This document shows, one piece after another, positions 28,368-37,715 of a stretch of DNA of 64,000 nucleotides. Both the position numbers and the translations under genes were made by a program. Source of the stretch: an uncultured Geobacter sp. (GTDB taxonomy: Bacteria; Desulfobacterota; Desulfuromonadia; Geobacterales; Geobacteraceae); contig CAIWTU010000083.1 of NCBI GenBank assembly GCA_903915655.1, positions 1 to 64,000 of the forward strand, in the 5' to 3' direction. Numbering within the stretch: the first letter of the stretch is position 1; each line of letters opens with the position of its first letter. The notes beneath the pieces are model-generated. The model saw nothing but the letters and a program-made list of their open reading frames with translations, did not search any database and was not told the DNA's origin.

Positions 28368-29351
28368 ATGCTCAATAAAATCACCATCGGTAAATTAACC
28401 CTTCCCAACAACCTGATGCTTGCACCGATGGCGGGGCTGACCAATTTGCCCCTCCGTCTCCTGGCCAGGGAATTCGGCGCACCACTCTGCTTTACCGAAA
28501 TGGTAAGCGTCCACGGACTGGTTCGGGACGGAAAGAAGACCTTTGAACTTTTACGGAGCACCCCGGAAGACCGGCCGCTCGGGGTACAGCTCTTCGGCGA
28601 TGACCCGGAACTGCTCGCTGAAGGGGCCAGGCGGGTGGAAGAATTTGCAGATCTGATCGACATCAACATGGGGTGTCCGGTGAGGAAGGTCGTTAACAGT
28701 GGATCCGGAAGCGCCCTTCTGCGCGACCCTGCAAAGGTAAAAGCAATTGTCGGGAGAGTGAGAAAGGCGACCTCTCTCCCGCTTACCATAAAAATCCGCA
28801 CCGGCTGGAATGCACAGGAGCAGACCTTTCTGGAAATTGCCCGCATTGCAGAGGGGGAGGGGTGCGATGCGGTTACCCTGCACCCCCGGAACCGTTCAGA
28901 GATGTTCGGCAATAAAGCCGACTGGAGCAGGATAGCAGAATTAAAGGGGACCCTGCTGATCCCGGTCATCGGCAGCGGCGACCTCTTTGCTGCCGGGGAT
29001 ATCGTCCGGATGCTTGAACTGACCGGTTGTGACGGGGTTATGGTGGCCCGCGGCGCCCTCGGAAATCCATGGATTTTTGCCCAGGCGCTGGCGCTCCTGT
29101 CAGGGGAGGAAGCGGAAGAGCCCTCTCCCGCGGAGCGGCTCAGGGTGGCATTACGCCAACTGGAGCTGTTCATCTCCCTGACAGGAGAAGCTGTGGCAGT
29201 GCGAGAAATGCGAAAACAGCTCGCCTGGTACAGCAGAGGTCTCCCCGGGGCGTCGCTGTTACGGAACTCAATCAACCGGATTGAAGGAAAAGAGCCCCTT
29301 CTGGCGACCCTTCACGCCTTTTTCAGACAGGAAACCGATGAGAAAAAGTAA
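28368..29351 (+). CDS. dusB: tRNA dihydrouridine synthase
   Basis: A 327-residue FMN enzyme reducing uridine to dihydrouridine in tRNA. Motifs are MLAPMAGLTNLPLRLLA, the active Cys in INMGCPVRKV, IRTGWNAQ, VTLHPRNR, and IGSGDLFAAGD with GVMVARGALGNPWIF. It resembles DusB rather than DusA or DusC. It overlaps the sensor kinase gene by 14 bases and so is probably co-transcribed with it, similar to the E. coli dusB-fis arrangement in being linked to a regulator. Confidence 0.92.
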   Translation: MLNKITIGKLTLPNNLMLAPMAGLTNLPLRLLAREFGAPLCFTEMVSVHGLVRDGKKTFELLRSTPEDRPLGVQLFGDDPELLAEGARRVEEFADLIDINMGCPVRKVVNSGSGSALLRDPAKVKAIVGRVRKATSLPLTIKIRTGWNAQEQTFLEIARIAEGEGCDAVTLHPRNRSEMFGNKADWSRIAELKGTLLIPVIGSGDLFAAGDIVRMLELTGCDGVMVARGALGNPWIFAQALALLSGEEAEEPSPAERLRVALRQLELFISLTGEAVAVREMRKQLAWYSRGLPGASLLRNSINRIEGKEPLLATLHAFFRQETDEKK

Positions 29352-30441
29352 TGTCATCTTAAAAGAATATTTTGCCAATGTTATCGACAGCGTTGGTGAC
29401 GGGGTTATTGTCCTTGACAAAGGCGGATTGGTCACCCTGATGAACCCTGCCGCTGAAGAGATTACCGGGATCTCCCGGAAACAGGCACAGGGGAATCCCT
29501 TCACCGCTTATTTTGGCGAACAGGAAATCCTCCTGGAAATGGTCGACAAGAGCGCCACTACCGGCATGAGCATATCCGATCACGAGAATCTTGTACTCAA
29601 GAAAGGTTCCCGTATAACACCTGTAAGCGCTTCGACTTCACCCCTCTTAATGGCCAGTGGAGAGAATATCGGCATTATCCTTGTTCTCCGGGACCTCACC
29701 AATATCAGGGAGCTGGAGGAAGCCGTCCGACAGGCCGACATGCTTTCGGCCCTGGGGACACTGGCAGCCGGCCTGGCCCACGAGATCAAGAATCCGCTCG
29801 GGGGAATCAAGGGGGCGGCCCAGCTCCTGGAACGCGAACTGCCGACCGGAAGTGAACTGGGCGAATATATCGCAGTAATGCTGAAAGAGGTAGGCCGGGT
29901 GAACAAGATTGTGGAAGAACTGCTCGACCTGACATCCCCCAGAAAGCTCCGCCTCGACAAGATCAGTCTCCAGAGGATACTGGGTGACATAATCCTGCTG
30001 CAAAAGCGGGTGGGGAAAAGGGATACCATTACCTTTCAGCAGAACTTTGATCTGAGCATTCCACCTTTTCTGGCCGACGGAGAACTCTTGACCCAGCTTT
30101 TTCTGAACCTGGTAAAGAATGCGGTCGAAGCTGTCGAGACAGCCAAAGCTTCAGGTTCGGTAAAAATCACCACCAGGGTGGTTTCCGACTACAGCATGAC
30201 AAAAAAAGGTGAACGTCCTTCCCGCGTTGTCGCGATAGAGGTGAGCGACAATGGACCCGGCATGGACCATGAACAGCTTGAACACATTTTTACCCCTTTT
30301 TTCACTACGAAATCAAAAGGGACCGGACTGGGGCTGGCAATCTGCAACAAGATAGTCTCCGAACACCGGGGGATGATCAAGGTAGAGTCCGAACCGGGGA
30401 AAGGTACAACCTTTACCGTAATGCTCCCGTTACTGCTTTAG
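29338..30441 (+). CDS. NtrB-like PAS sensor histidine kinase
   Basis: A 367-residue cytoplasmic kinase. A PAS domain (about 10-120, VIDSVGDGVIVLDKGGLVTLMNPAAEEITG) is followed by the HisKA phospho-acceptor LAAGLAHEIKNPLGG and a HATPase domain with NLVKNAVEAVE, SDNGPGMDHEQ and TKSKGTGLGLAICNK. No TM segment. It is most similar to NtrB-type kinases and its response regulator gene follows 128 bases later. The start MRKSNVIL overlaps the dusB end; the open frame from 29281 lies inside dusB. The signal is unknown. Confidence 0.88.
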   Translation: MRKSNVILKEYFANVIDSVGDGVIVLDKGGLVTLMNPAAEEITGISRKQAQGNPFTAYFGEQEILLEMVDKSATTGMSISDHENLVLKKGSRITPVSASTSPLLMASGENIGIILVLRDLTNIRELEEAVRQADMLSALGTLAAGLAHEIKNPLGGIKGAAQLLERELPTGSELGEYIAVMLKEVGRVNKIVEELLDLTSPRKLRLDKISLQRILGDIILLQKRVGKRDTITFQQNFDLSIPPFLADGELLTQLFLNLVKNAVEAVETAKASGSVKITTRVVSDYSMTKKGERPSRVVAIEVSDNGPGMDHEQLEHIFTPFFTTKSKGTGLGLAICNKIVSEHRGMIKVESEPGKGTTFTVMLPLLL

Positions 30442-30569
30442 ACGCTTATCCTGTTTCTCGAGGTCCGGATCTCTCCGGCAGGGAGTCATACCAGATCCGG
30501 CTCGCCGGATCACCCTGCCGACAGGCTCTCCGTCCGCCAGAAGCCACTATCAATAAAGAGGATTAATCG

Positions 30570-32009
30570 ATGCCACTGAACAAAATAATTGTCGCTGATG
30601 ATGAAGAAAGTATGCGCTGGGTCCTTTCCAAGGCCCTGAAGAGAAAAGGGTTCTCGGTTGATCTGGCCAAAGATGGAGAAGAGGCGCTCAGTTTGATCCA
30701 GGCCAATTCTTACGATCTTGCCATTCTTGACATAAAAATGCCCGGACTGTCGGGTCTGGAACTCCTGGGTAAAGTCAAGGAATTGAAAAACGATCTGCTG
30801 GTGGTAATCATGACTGCGGAAGCAAGCATGAAGAATGCTATCGAGGCGATGAAAAAGGGGGCTTATGACTATATCACCAAGCCTTTTGACCTGGATGTCA
30901 TTGACGCCATTATCGAGAAAATCGACAAGGCGCGGGAGATGACCTCGCAGGTAACCCTCCTCAAGGAAGAACTTAAAGATCGCTACCAGCTCGAAAAGAC
31001 CATCATCGGCAACTCTCCGGCCATGAGCGCGGTCTATAAAACCATCGGTAAAGTAGCGCCGAGTGACATCACGATATTGATCCAGGGTGAATCAGGTACC
31101 GGAAAAGAACTTATCGCTAAGGCGATTCATTTCAACTCCAAGCGGTTGGGAAAACCGTTCATAGCTCTCAACTGCGCCGCAATCCCGAAGGAACTGCTGG
31201 AAAGCGAGCTCTTCGGCTTCGAAAAAGGGGCATTCACAGGCGCCTTCGAACGGAAGCTGGGGAAATTTGAACAGGCCAATGGCGGCACCATTTTCCTCGA
31301 TGAAATAGGTGACATGCCTCTCGATCTACAGGCAAAAATTCTTCGGGTTCTGCAGGAAAAGGAGATAACCAGGACCGGCGGCAGCCAGAGCATTCCGGTT
31401 GACACGCGAATTGTCGCTGCGACTAACCAGGAGCTTGAGGAGAGAGTCCGTGAAAAGGCTTTCCGTGGAGATCTCTATTACCGTCTGAATGTAGTCCCCA
31501 TTCACCTCGCGCCGCTCAGGGAGAGGAGAGAAGATATACCTCTTCTGTTCGATTATTTTCTGAAAAGCTCCTGCGCGGAGATGGAGATTGCCACCAAACA
31601 GTGCTCGGCCGAAGCGCTCCAGCTACTTCTTCAACACGACTGGCCAGGCAACGTTCGCGAACTTGAAAACACCATCAAGAGAGCTGTCATCCTTTCTGCC
31701 GACCCCCTGCTGACAACGGCCGATTTTCCAGGGCTTACCAGCCAGAAGCCGGGTCTCTTACGAAATGAAGAGTGTTCGCTTGAGGCCCTGGTGGAGACCA
31801 AGCTCAGGTCAAGCCTCGACAATCTGGAGAAGATGGAAACAGGGGATATCTACTGCATGGTTCTGGAACAGGTGGAAAGGCCCCTCATCCGCTTTGTCCT
31901 GGAAAAAACCAGAAATAACCAGGTCAAGGCGGCGGATATTCTCGGGATAAACCGGAACACACTACGGAAAAAAATACAGGACCTTGGGATAGAGCTGCGG
32001 AAGGATTGA
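30570..32009 (+). CDS. NtrC-family sigma-54-dependent response regulator
   Basis: A 479-residue activator in three domains. The receiver (1-120) has phospho-acceptor Asp54 (LAILDIKMPG) and KPFDLD. The AAA+ domain (145-385) has Walker A GESGTGKE, the sigma-54 contact loop GAFTGA, Walker B GGTIFLDEIGDMP and R-finger region. A Fis-type HTH ends the protein (VKAADILGINRNTLRKKIQ). An extension of about 60 residues between AAA+ and HTH is longer than in classical NtrC. It forms a pair with the kinase upstream. Targets are unknown. Confidence 0.92.
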   Translation: MPLNKIIVADDEESMRWVLSKALKRKGFSVDLAKDGEEALSLIQANSYDLAILDIKMPGLSGLELLGKVKELKNDLLVVIMTAEASMKNAIEAMKKGAYDYITKPFDLDVIDAIIEKIDKAREMTSQVTLLKEELKDRYQLEKTIIGNSPAMSAVYKTIGKVAPSDITILIQGESGTGKELIAKAIHFNSKRLGKPFIALNCAAIPKELLESELFGFEKGAFTGAFERKLGKFEQANGGTIFLDEIGDMPLDLQAKILRVLQEKEITRTGGSQSIPVDTRIVAATNQELEERVREKAFRGDLYYRLNVVPIHLAPLRERREDIPLLFDYFLKSSCAEMEIATKQCSAEALQLLLQHDWPGNVRELENTIKRAVILSADPLLTTADFPGLTSQKPGLLRNEECSLEALVETKLRSSLDNLEKMETGDIYCMVLEQVERPLIRFVLEKTRNNQVKAADILGINRNTLRKKIQDLGIELRKD

Positions 32010-32068
32010 AATTCACCCGATTGAAACCCAAAAAATCTGTGACCTAAAAATACCGGGGGAGCATAACT

Positions 32069-32632
32069 ATGAGCGTTTCAGAAAAATTTTTTCTCGACAG
32101 AAAAGCTGCTGTACTGGTGGTAATCGATGTACAGGAAAAGTTGTGCAAGGCAATGGATTCAACTATCCTGGATACACTGCTTGACAACATTTCTCTTCTC
32201 CTGGAAACCGCCTTGACATTGGAGATACCGGTAATAGCAACCGAGCAGTACACCCGCGGCCTGGGAGAAACCGTCTCGATGCTACGGGAAAAACTACCCG
32301 ATCCGGCTATAGAAAAGATGAGCTTCAGCTGCTGTGGTAACCAGGCTTTCCTTGAAAAGCTGAGCAGCCTGGGGCGACGGCAGGTCATCATAACCGGCAT
32401 GGAAGCCCATGTCTGCGTGCTGCAGACAGTAGTTGAACTGCTGGACAACGGTTTCCATGTCCATCTAGTCAACGACGCTGTTATCAGCAGGAAAAAGGAT
32501 AACCGGAAGGGAGGAGTGGCGATGGCTGCGGCGGCCGGAGCTGTGATAACCAGTACGGAAGCTGCCATGTTTCAGTTATTGCGAGTTGCCGGAACGGATG
32601 AATTCAAAAAACTTTCCAAGCTGGTGCGTTAA
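32069..32632 (+). CDS. Isochorismatase family cysteine hydrolase
   Basis: A 187-residue hydrolase of the isochorismatase/nicotinamidase fold. The catalytic triad is Asp20 (VVIDVQEKL), Lys83 (IEKMSFSC) and Cys116 (GMEAHVCVLQT). Proteins this size usually act on small amides or isochorismate-like compounds; the substrate is not clear. GGGGGAG lies 7 bases before the ATG. It is convergent with the next gene. Confidence 0.88.
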   Translation: MSVSEKFFLDRKAAVLVVIDVQEKLCKAMDSTILDTLLDNISLLLETALTLEIPVIATEQYTRGLGETVSMLREKLPDPAIEKMSFSCCGNQAFLEKLSSLGRRQVIITGMEAHVCVLQTVVELLDNGFHVHLVNDAVISRKKDNRKGGVAMAAAAGAVITSTEAAMFQLLRVAGTDEFKKLSKLVR

Positions 32633-32677
32633 ATGGAGCCTCTGCAACGGAGGATGGTCAGAACTGCGGAAAATGGG

Positions 32678-33370
32678 TTAAAACTGTGGAATCTGAGCCG
32701 GCAAGTATCCTGACAGAGAGAGCCATTCATTGGTTGAGCAGGCCATTACCGACGGATTACGGCAATATGCTTCAAGATCGGCAGCAGTATCGATATCCTG
32801 CCTCCCTGCAAGCAGCTTCACCCGCAGTCCGGCTTCATCAAATCTCTTGAGAGTCCTCTGCAGCACCCGATCCGTACTCCATTCTATCTCCTGAAAGATC
32901 CGGTTGCAATAACTCTTCTTACTCAAGGCAAGAAGGCAATACCCCCCATCAACGGCCGGCGCAATTGCTGCGTCATCTGATTCGAGGGCCTGAAACGCCT
33001 CCAGGAGGAGTTGAGAGTCGAGCCCGGGGATATCGCTGCCAATCAATGCAACCCGCTGCAGATTTTGCGAGAAGAGGAGATCGAATGCGGCAGCCATCCT
33101 CTCACCTATGGAGTCCCCCTGTTGCGCCACAACGGCGTGCGCCGCCCCAATCCATTCTCGAGGTAATCCGCTGGAATTAATACCGTCATGGAAAAGATAG
33201 AGAGGGAGGTTGGTCGATGCTACGCTGCTCAAAATGTCTTTTACCATTTCTTTATAGAAGCAGCACGCATTCTCGTCACCTATATCACGGGCCAAACGGG
33301 TTTTGACCCTCCCCGGCACCGGATTTCTGACAAATAGCGCCACTGCACTGCATTTTGAACCGGTCATCAT
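32678..33370 (-). CDS. TIGR04282 / DUF2064 glycosyltransferase-like protein
   Basis: A 230-residue GT-A fold protein. Signatures are VPGRVKTRLARDIG near the start, ALIGSDIPGLDSQLL (the DxP metal/nucleotide site) and APAVDGGYCLLAL. The family is annotated as arsenosugar-related glycosyltransferases in cyanobacteria, but members are widespread and that function should not be assumed here. Two adjacent ATGs are possible starts. Alone on its strand between the isochorismatase-like and TusA-like genes. Confidence 0.8.
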   Translation of the reverse strand: MMTGSKCSAVALFVRNPVPGRVKTRLARDIGDENACCFYKEMVKDILSSVASTNLPLYLFHDGINSSGLPREWIGAAHAVVAQQGDSIGERMAAAFDLLFSQNLQRVALIGSDIPGLDSQLLLEAFQALESDDAAIAPAVDGGYCLLALSKKSYCNRIFQEIEWSTDRVLQRTLKRFDEAGLRVKLLAGRQDIDTAADLEAYCRNPSVMACSTNEWLSLSGYLPAQIPQF

Positions 33371-33576
33371 CTCTCTTATCTCAAGTTTGCCGAAAATAAT
33401 GATTCCCTGACATCTTTTGCCGATACCATTCCGAAACCGGACGGGTAAAGGAGGGAGGCGAAGGCAAATGCTGCCACAAAATTGTATTCATTGTACAGGA
33501 TCTCGACTCAAGAGGCAATTGCGGAATGGTTCTGCTCATTTCAAGCTCCTTTCAATAAATTTTTCTGTTTTGAATG

Positions 33577-33798
33577 CTACACCGCTTTTTCAAGGCGCAG
33601 AAGGTAGTAGTTCTCTCTCTCCACGAGGTCAAGCAGCTTCTCCCCCTCGGCCTTGAAACTCCGCGATACATTTTTGATCGGTTCACCATCATCCAGAAGA
33701 AACTCTATGACCTCCCCGGAATCGATCAGTTCGAGGGGAAGCCTGGCTTTTACGAAATTTGTCGGGCAGGGGACGCCGCGAAGATCTATTACCTCCAT
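33577..33798 (-). CDS. TusA-type sulfurtransferase / SirA-like protein
   Basis: A 73-residue sulfur-carrier protein. The family motif is DLRGVPCPTNFVKARLPLE with the persulfide-bearing Cys11; the C-terminal half is the usual small alpha/beta fold. Such proteins pass persulfide sulfur to tRNA thiolation, molybdenum cofactor or sulfur metabolism enzymes. The start MEVIDLRG follows GGGGGAAAG directly; an upstream ATG at 33849 has no ribosome site. The partner enzyme is not nearby. Confidence 0.85.
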   Translation of the reverse strand: MEVIDLRGVPCPTNFVKARLPLELIDSGEVIEFLLDDGEPIKNVSRSFKAEGEKLLDLVERENYYLLRLEKAV

Positions 33799-34087
33799 CT
33801 TTCCCCCTTCTCTACTCACCAGGTGAGCCGTTACAAAAGTAACCTGCATGCAGGTACGGAAAATGTTGCCGGGATAGTCGCCCTTGGAAAGGCTTGCGAG
33901 ATCCCAATGTCAAGCAGTTGCGCTATGGGAAGAAATTCTTGAAAAAGTTAGTTCACCTTCTCGGGAGGGGTCGAAAGCTCCTGGTGGACTACTTCGGAGA
34001 GACAACGGGAATAACTTGAAAACTTCGTTTATGAGGTGACCTGTATCGATCCAGCCAACGGTAGAGGCAATTTTAACCCCCGCCGCT

Positions 34088-34405
34088 TTAGCTGATAAAT
34101 GAACAGCAGTAATCGGTCAAGCTTTTTACCCTGAGTCTGAAAAGCGAATTGCCTGGGACATCAAAAGAGTCGCCGCCTGCTACCGCCTGCCATTCATTCT
34201 TTCCGGGGAGGAGCAGATCAAGCTCTCCGGAGAGTATCTCCATAAGTTCGGGGGCAGCTGTATTGAACTCGTATTCCCCCGGAAGCATGATACCGAGAGT
34301 TTTTCTGCAACCGCCGTCAAACAGAATCGTCCTGCTTGTCACCTTGCCGTCAAAATAAACGTTTGCCTCTTTAATTACAGTTACATTCTTGAATTCCGAC
34401 ATCAT
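34088..34405 (-). CDS. ppnP: Pyrimidine/purine nucleoside phosphorylase (DUF1255)
   Basis: A 105-residue cupin matching the PpnP family, which splits nucleosides with phosphate to base and ribose 1-phosphate. Conserved features are [30 protein letters not shown], and [13 protein letters not shown]...[15 protein letters not shown]. Full length. AGGAG stands 5 bases before the first of two ATGs. The 237 bases between it and the TusA-like gene hold a possible broken reading frame. Confidence 0.88.
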   Translation of the reverse strand: MMSEFKNVTVIKEANVYFDGKVTSRTILFDGGCRKTLGIMLPGEYEFNTAAPELMEILSGELDLLLPGKNEWQAVAGGDSFDVPGNSLFRLRVKSLTDYCCSFIS

Positions 34406-34663
34406 TCCGTCTCCTTTCAGGTTCTATTTTCAAAGGCTGCATATATTTAAGAACAGAGCTGTAATTCTGTCAAGACTGAAATAGAAGAGAAACTTGCCAT
34501 TCATCTTGAAAATGATGTAAAGTAAAAAAGAGGAAGAGTCCAGAATCCCATTTTACCTTCCCATCAGGTCAACTGCTCGACAGCTCTCTAATTTTATCAA
34601 TCACCGAACCACCCGGCCATATAAACATATTTTATCGAATCAGAGATTGGACCTTCTATAGTT

Positions 34664-34966
34664 ATGGATAAAATCGGAAGTGACCCTGAGAAGTGGGAAT
34701 CTCTCTGCAATCAATGCGGCACATGCTGCTTTGAGAAGATCGAGAATGATAACGGTACGATTTTTTTTACCCAGACACCCTGCCGCTACCTGGACGTTGT
34801 TACCAGGAGCTGTCGAATTTACAGTCGCAGATCCGAAATTAACCCTGACTGTATCCAGTTGACAGAGAGCCTGGTAAGGGAACTTTCCTGGCTCCATAAC
34901 GACTGTGCCTACAAAAAAGCTTTTGGATCAACAAACGGTGTCGGTAAGACGCGACAGACCAAATGA
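34664..34966 (+). CDS. YkgJ family cysteine cluster protein
   Basis: A 100-residue protein with the zinc or iron chelator pattern of the YkgJ/UPF0153 family: Cys15, Cys18, Cys21, Cys22, Cys40, Cys50, Cys63 and Cys81, including NQCGTCC and PCRYLD. The function of the family is not established. The ribosome site is poor. The DUF6178 gene follows 24 bases later and the two probably form a transcription unit. Confidence 0.82.
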   Translation: MDKIGSDPEKWESLCNQCGTCCFEKIENDNGTIFFTQTPCRYLDVVTRSCRIYSRRSEINPDCIQLTESLVRELSWLHNDCAYKKAFGSTNGVGKTRQTK

Positions 34967-34990
34967 AGGAGTAAACAGGAGTTAGAAACT

Positions 34991-36289
34991 ATGGTTGAGA
35001 AGAATAGCAGTATAGAGTGCCCTCCCGATATAGCGCCAGGCATACGCTCCGCAAACAAGGTTTCACCCCTCACCGTCGCAGAGAAGATAATCTCCCTCAG
35101 GAGCTTGGATAATAAAACAAGGATGGACAGGATAGTTGCAGATCCGGACGCGAAGTCCATTTTCAGGGCATTCGAACCGCTGGAACTGTACTGGATGGTC
35201 AAAATTATTGGTGAAAATGATGTCAGCGAATTACTGGAACTTTGCGCACCGGAGCAGATCGAGTTTTTCCTTGACATGGAATGCTGGCAGAAGGGGGAGT
35301 TTTCCGAAGAGAATTTTATCAAATGGCTTGGTTACCTCCTTGACACGGGAGAAAAGAGAATCATCGAGCTGGTCCCCCACCTTGAGCTCGAATTTCTGGT
35401 CCTTTCCTTGATGAAAGAAATTGTAGTGGGCGGCGGAATCGGTGATATGACTGCAGAATCAGAGAGGGAACATAACTGGGACCACACCTTTGACGGCTGC
35501 TACATGATAAGCTTCAAAAACAGCAACAACGCCCCGATTATCGGTAGATTCATCGATATTATCTACAGAAATTATAACCATCTTTATCTCACTCTGATGG
35601 AAGGGATTCGCACCGAAACGATCGGAGAGATAGAGGAACTGTCTTATCAATTCAGATCCGCCAGACTAGCCGACTGGGGCTTTCCTGAACTCGAAGACGC
35701 CCTCTCCATCTATATCTCTCTTGACCCTGACTCCTACACTCCTTCAAATGACAAAGTTGCTTCTTCTGCAGATTGGGCGAGACACGACCCCCTTCCCCTC
35801 CCGATAAACGAGGCTTCATTCCTGAAAAAGGCCCTTTTATCGGTCAAAACGGAAGGTCCTCTGACGGAATTACACTATCTGATAAATAATGCCATTGTGG
35901 CGGAAGGTATCTCTTTTTCGGAGAGGGAAGAGATGCAGGCTGTTTTGCAGCGTCTCTACGGTTACCTCAATATTGCACTCGAATACCTCTGCGGTAATGA
36001 CGAGGTCAAGGCGGGAGTAGTTATCGAGACAGAACATCTAAAAACACTTTTTCAGCTCGGGAGGGGGATCATCGCACCGCTCAGGATATCTGCCGGAGAG
36101 CTCCAAAAGTCAGGGGATGATCTCACCTATGCCACAAACAAGGCGCTTCTCGGGCTCAAAGCTCTCCACCCGAAATTCTACAGGGGGCTGGATCCGGATA
36201 CCATCGATGGCTATCGGGAATTTAACTGCATGGATGACATACAACTGATTACAATATTTCTCGACAACCTGCGAAAAAGACTGATATAA
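34991..36289 (+). CDS. DUF6178 family protein
   Basis: A 432-residue, largely helical, acidic cytoplasmic protein matching the DUF6178 family known mostly from deltaproteobacteria. It begins with a stretch (VSPLTVAEKIISLRSLDNK) followed by repeats that feel like armadillo or contact-helix segments (FEPLELYWMVKIIGENDVSELLELC). No catalytic motif is recognised. AGGAG lies 9 bases before the ATG. No function can be named. Confidence 0.7.
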   Translation: MVEKNSSIECPPDIAPGIRSANKVSPLTVAEKIISLRSLDNKTRMDRIVADPDAKSIFRAFEPLELYWMVKIIGENDVSELLELCAPEQIEFFLDMECWQKGEFSEENFIKWLGYLLDTGEKRIIELVPHLELEFLVLSLMKEIVVGGGIGDMTAESEREHNWDHTFDGCYMISFKNSNNAPIIGRFIDIIYRNYNHLYLTLMEGIRTETIGEIEELSYQFRSARLADWGFPELEDALSIYISLDPDSYTPSNDKVASSADWARHDPLPLPINEASFLKKALLSVKTEGPLTELHYLINNAIVAEGISFSEREEMQAVLQRLYGYLNIALEYLCGNDEVKAGVVIETEHLKTLFQLGRGIIAPLRISAGELQKSGDDLTYATNKALLGLKALHPKFYRGLDPDTIDGYREFNCMDDIQLITIFLDNLRKRLI

Positions 36290-36467
36290 TTCTCCGATGG
36301 TAGGTTCGCCCTATTCTTGGCGGTAAGCGCCGGACAAAATGTTTTTAATGGCAATATTCAATTTTAGGGGCCCATACAGTGGGTCTGCTTCAAATCTATT
36401 GAGGTTGTCGCTCCCATTGCGTCCAAGTTATTAAATTCATGACCAAGGCTAACAGGGTATTGTACAG

Positions 36468-37571
36468 ATGAGCTCGGAACCAGAGAACATTATACTTGTG
36501 GTTGATGATGACCCCTATGTGCTTGAATCAGTAACTGCATTGCTCAGGCAGAACGGTTGTATCGTAGTTCCATGCCGTAATGCCGATGAAGCAATTACCA
36601 GACTGCAGGCGGGCGGGATTAACACAGTCCTGACTGACATCAAAATGCCAGTCTTTACCGGGATTCAGCTCCTTCAAATAATCCGCCGCCTTAATCCCGA
36701 CATCCCGGTTATCCTGATGACCGCCTACGCAGACCTTGATGTCGCTGTGGAAGCATTGAAAAAGGGGGCCTTTGATTTTATAATCAAACCCTACAAACCA
36801 GATCACCTCATTCACTCAATAGAAAAGAGCCTGAAATATAACCAACTTATTAATTTCGAAAAAAATTATAAGTCTTTACTCGAAGATACCGTGGAGAAAA
36901 GAACCGGAGACTTGGCCAAGGCACTCTCAATGGTAACGAATATAAGTTTAGAAATAATTGGGAGATTAACCGCCGTAGCAGAATTCAGGGACACCGACAC
37001 AGGTTCGCACATCTCCAGGATTGGTCAGTATACAAATAAAATTGCACGTTCACTGCAACTGAGCGACGGTTTTATCGAAAACATAACTTTTTCCAGTCCG
37101 ATGCATGACCTGGGGAAGATCGGGATATCCGACAAAATTCTTCTCAAACCGGCCCCTCTCAACAGAGAAGAATTTGAGTCTATGAAGACCCATACCACCA
37201 TAGGGGAAAAGATGCTTTCCGGTTCTGCCTATCCCGTTCTTCAAATGGCGAGCTCGATAGCGTTGAATCATCACGAAAGATGGGATGGATCAGGTTATCC
37301 GAGAGGGCTTAAAGGAGAGGAGACCCCTGTTGAAGGGAGGATCGTTATGCTGGTGGACCAGTATGACGCACTGAGAAGCAAACGACCGTACAAAGCCTCG
37401 AAAGATCACGACACGGCGGTAAAAATAATTACCGAAGGGGATGGGCGGACAAAACCGGAACATTTCGATCCAGCTATTCTGTCTGTTTTCAAACAAAATA
37501 GTGCGGAATTCGAAGAAATATTCAACACTCACAAGGACACGGAACCTTTGAATGACGATCAGAAAGATTAA
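36468..37571 (+). CDS. Response regulator with HD-GYP phosphodiesterase domain
   Basis: A 367-residue RpfG-type protein. The receiver (1-120) has Asp57 ([10 protein letters not shown]) and KPYKPDH; a linker coiled coil (125-160) leads to the HD-GYP domain with His213-Asp214 (MHDLGKIGI), HH at 268-269 and GSGYPRG (GYP 276-278). Such enzymes hydrolyse cyclic di-GMP to pGpG or GMP; some Geobacter relatives act on related dinucleotides. No cognate kinase is adjacent. Repeat copy 3 follows the stop codon. Confidence 0.9.
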   Translation: MSSEPENIILVVDDDPYVLESVTALLRQNGCIVVPCRNADEAITRLQAGGINTVLTDIKMPVFTGIQLLQIIRRLNPDIPVILMTAYADLDVAVEALKKGAFDFIIKPYKPDHLIHSIEKSLKYNQLINFEKNYKSLLEDTVEKRTGDLAKALSMVTNISLEIIGRLTAVAEFRDTDTGSHISRIGQYTNKIARSLQLSDGFIENITFSSPMHDLGKIGISDKILLKPAPLNREEFESMKTHTTIGEKMLSGSAYPVLQMASSIALNHHERWDGSGYPRGLKGEETPVEGRIVMLVDQYDALRSKRPYKASKDHDTAVKIITEGDGRTKPEHFDPAILSVFKQNSAEFEEIFNTHKDTEPLNDDQKD

Positions 37572-37584
37572 TCCCCCTCCGGTC

Positions 37585-37627
37585 GTCAGGAGTGAACGGA
37601 GGATCCCTTCAACTGCCGGATCTGGGA
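37585..37627. repeat. Dispersed intergenic repeat, copy 3 of 3
   Basis: Begins with the same 16-base core as copies at 21838 and 28230 and keeps TCAACTGCC. It lies 14 bases after the HD-GYP gene stop and before the convergent terminator. Confidence 0.75.
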
Positions 37628-37653
37628 CAACCTGTTCTCCATTAAGATGGTGC

Positions 37654-37690
37654 AAAAAGACCGGCCTTTGAATAGCTTCAAAAGCCGGTC
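37654..37690 (-). terminator. Rho-independent terminator of the LysM-NlpC/P60 gene
   Basis: On the minus strand a stem of GACCGGC paired with GCCGGTC, extended by TTTTGAA/TTCAAAG, is followed by TTTTTGC. It lies 26 bases past the stop at 37716. Confidence 0.8.
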
Positions 37691-37715
37691 ATAACCGTTG
37701 CCTGAAATGGCAAAA

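Noticed and set aside
28325-29275. 316-codon minus-strand frame
   Set aside because: Antisense to dusB and rich in Ser/Arg as expected from a shadow frame.
34165-34185. ops-like GGCGGTAGC on the minus strand inside ppnP
   Set aside because: It lies within a coding region and lacks the shared flanks, so it is probably codon chance.
36290-36467. Sigma-54 promoter before the HD-GYP gene
   Set aside because: CTTGGCGGTAAGCG does not keep the GG and GC pair spacing of a -24/-12 promoter.
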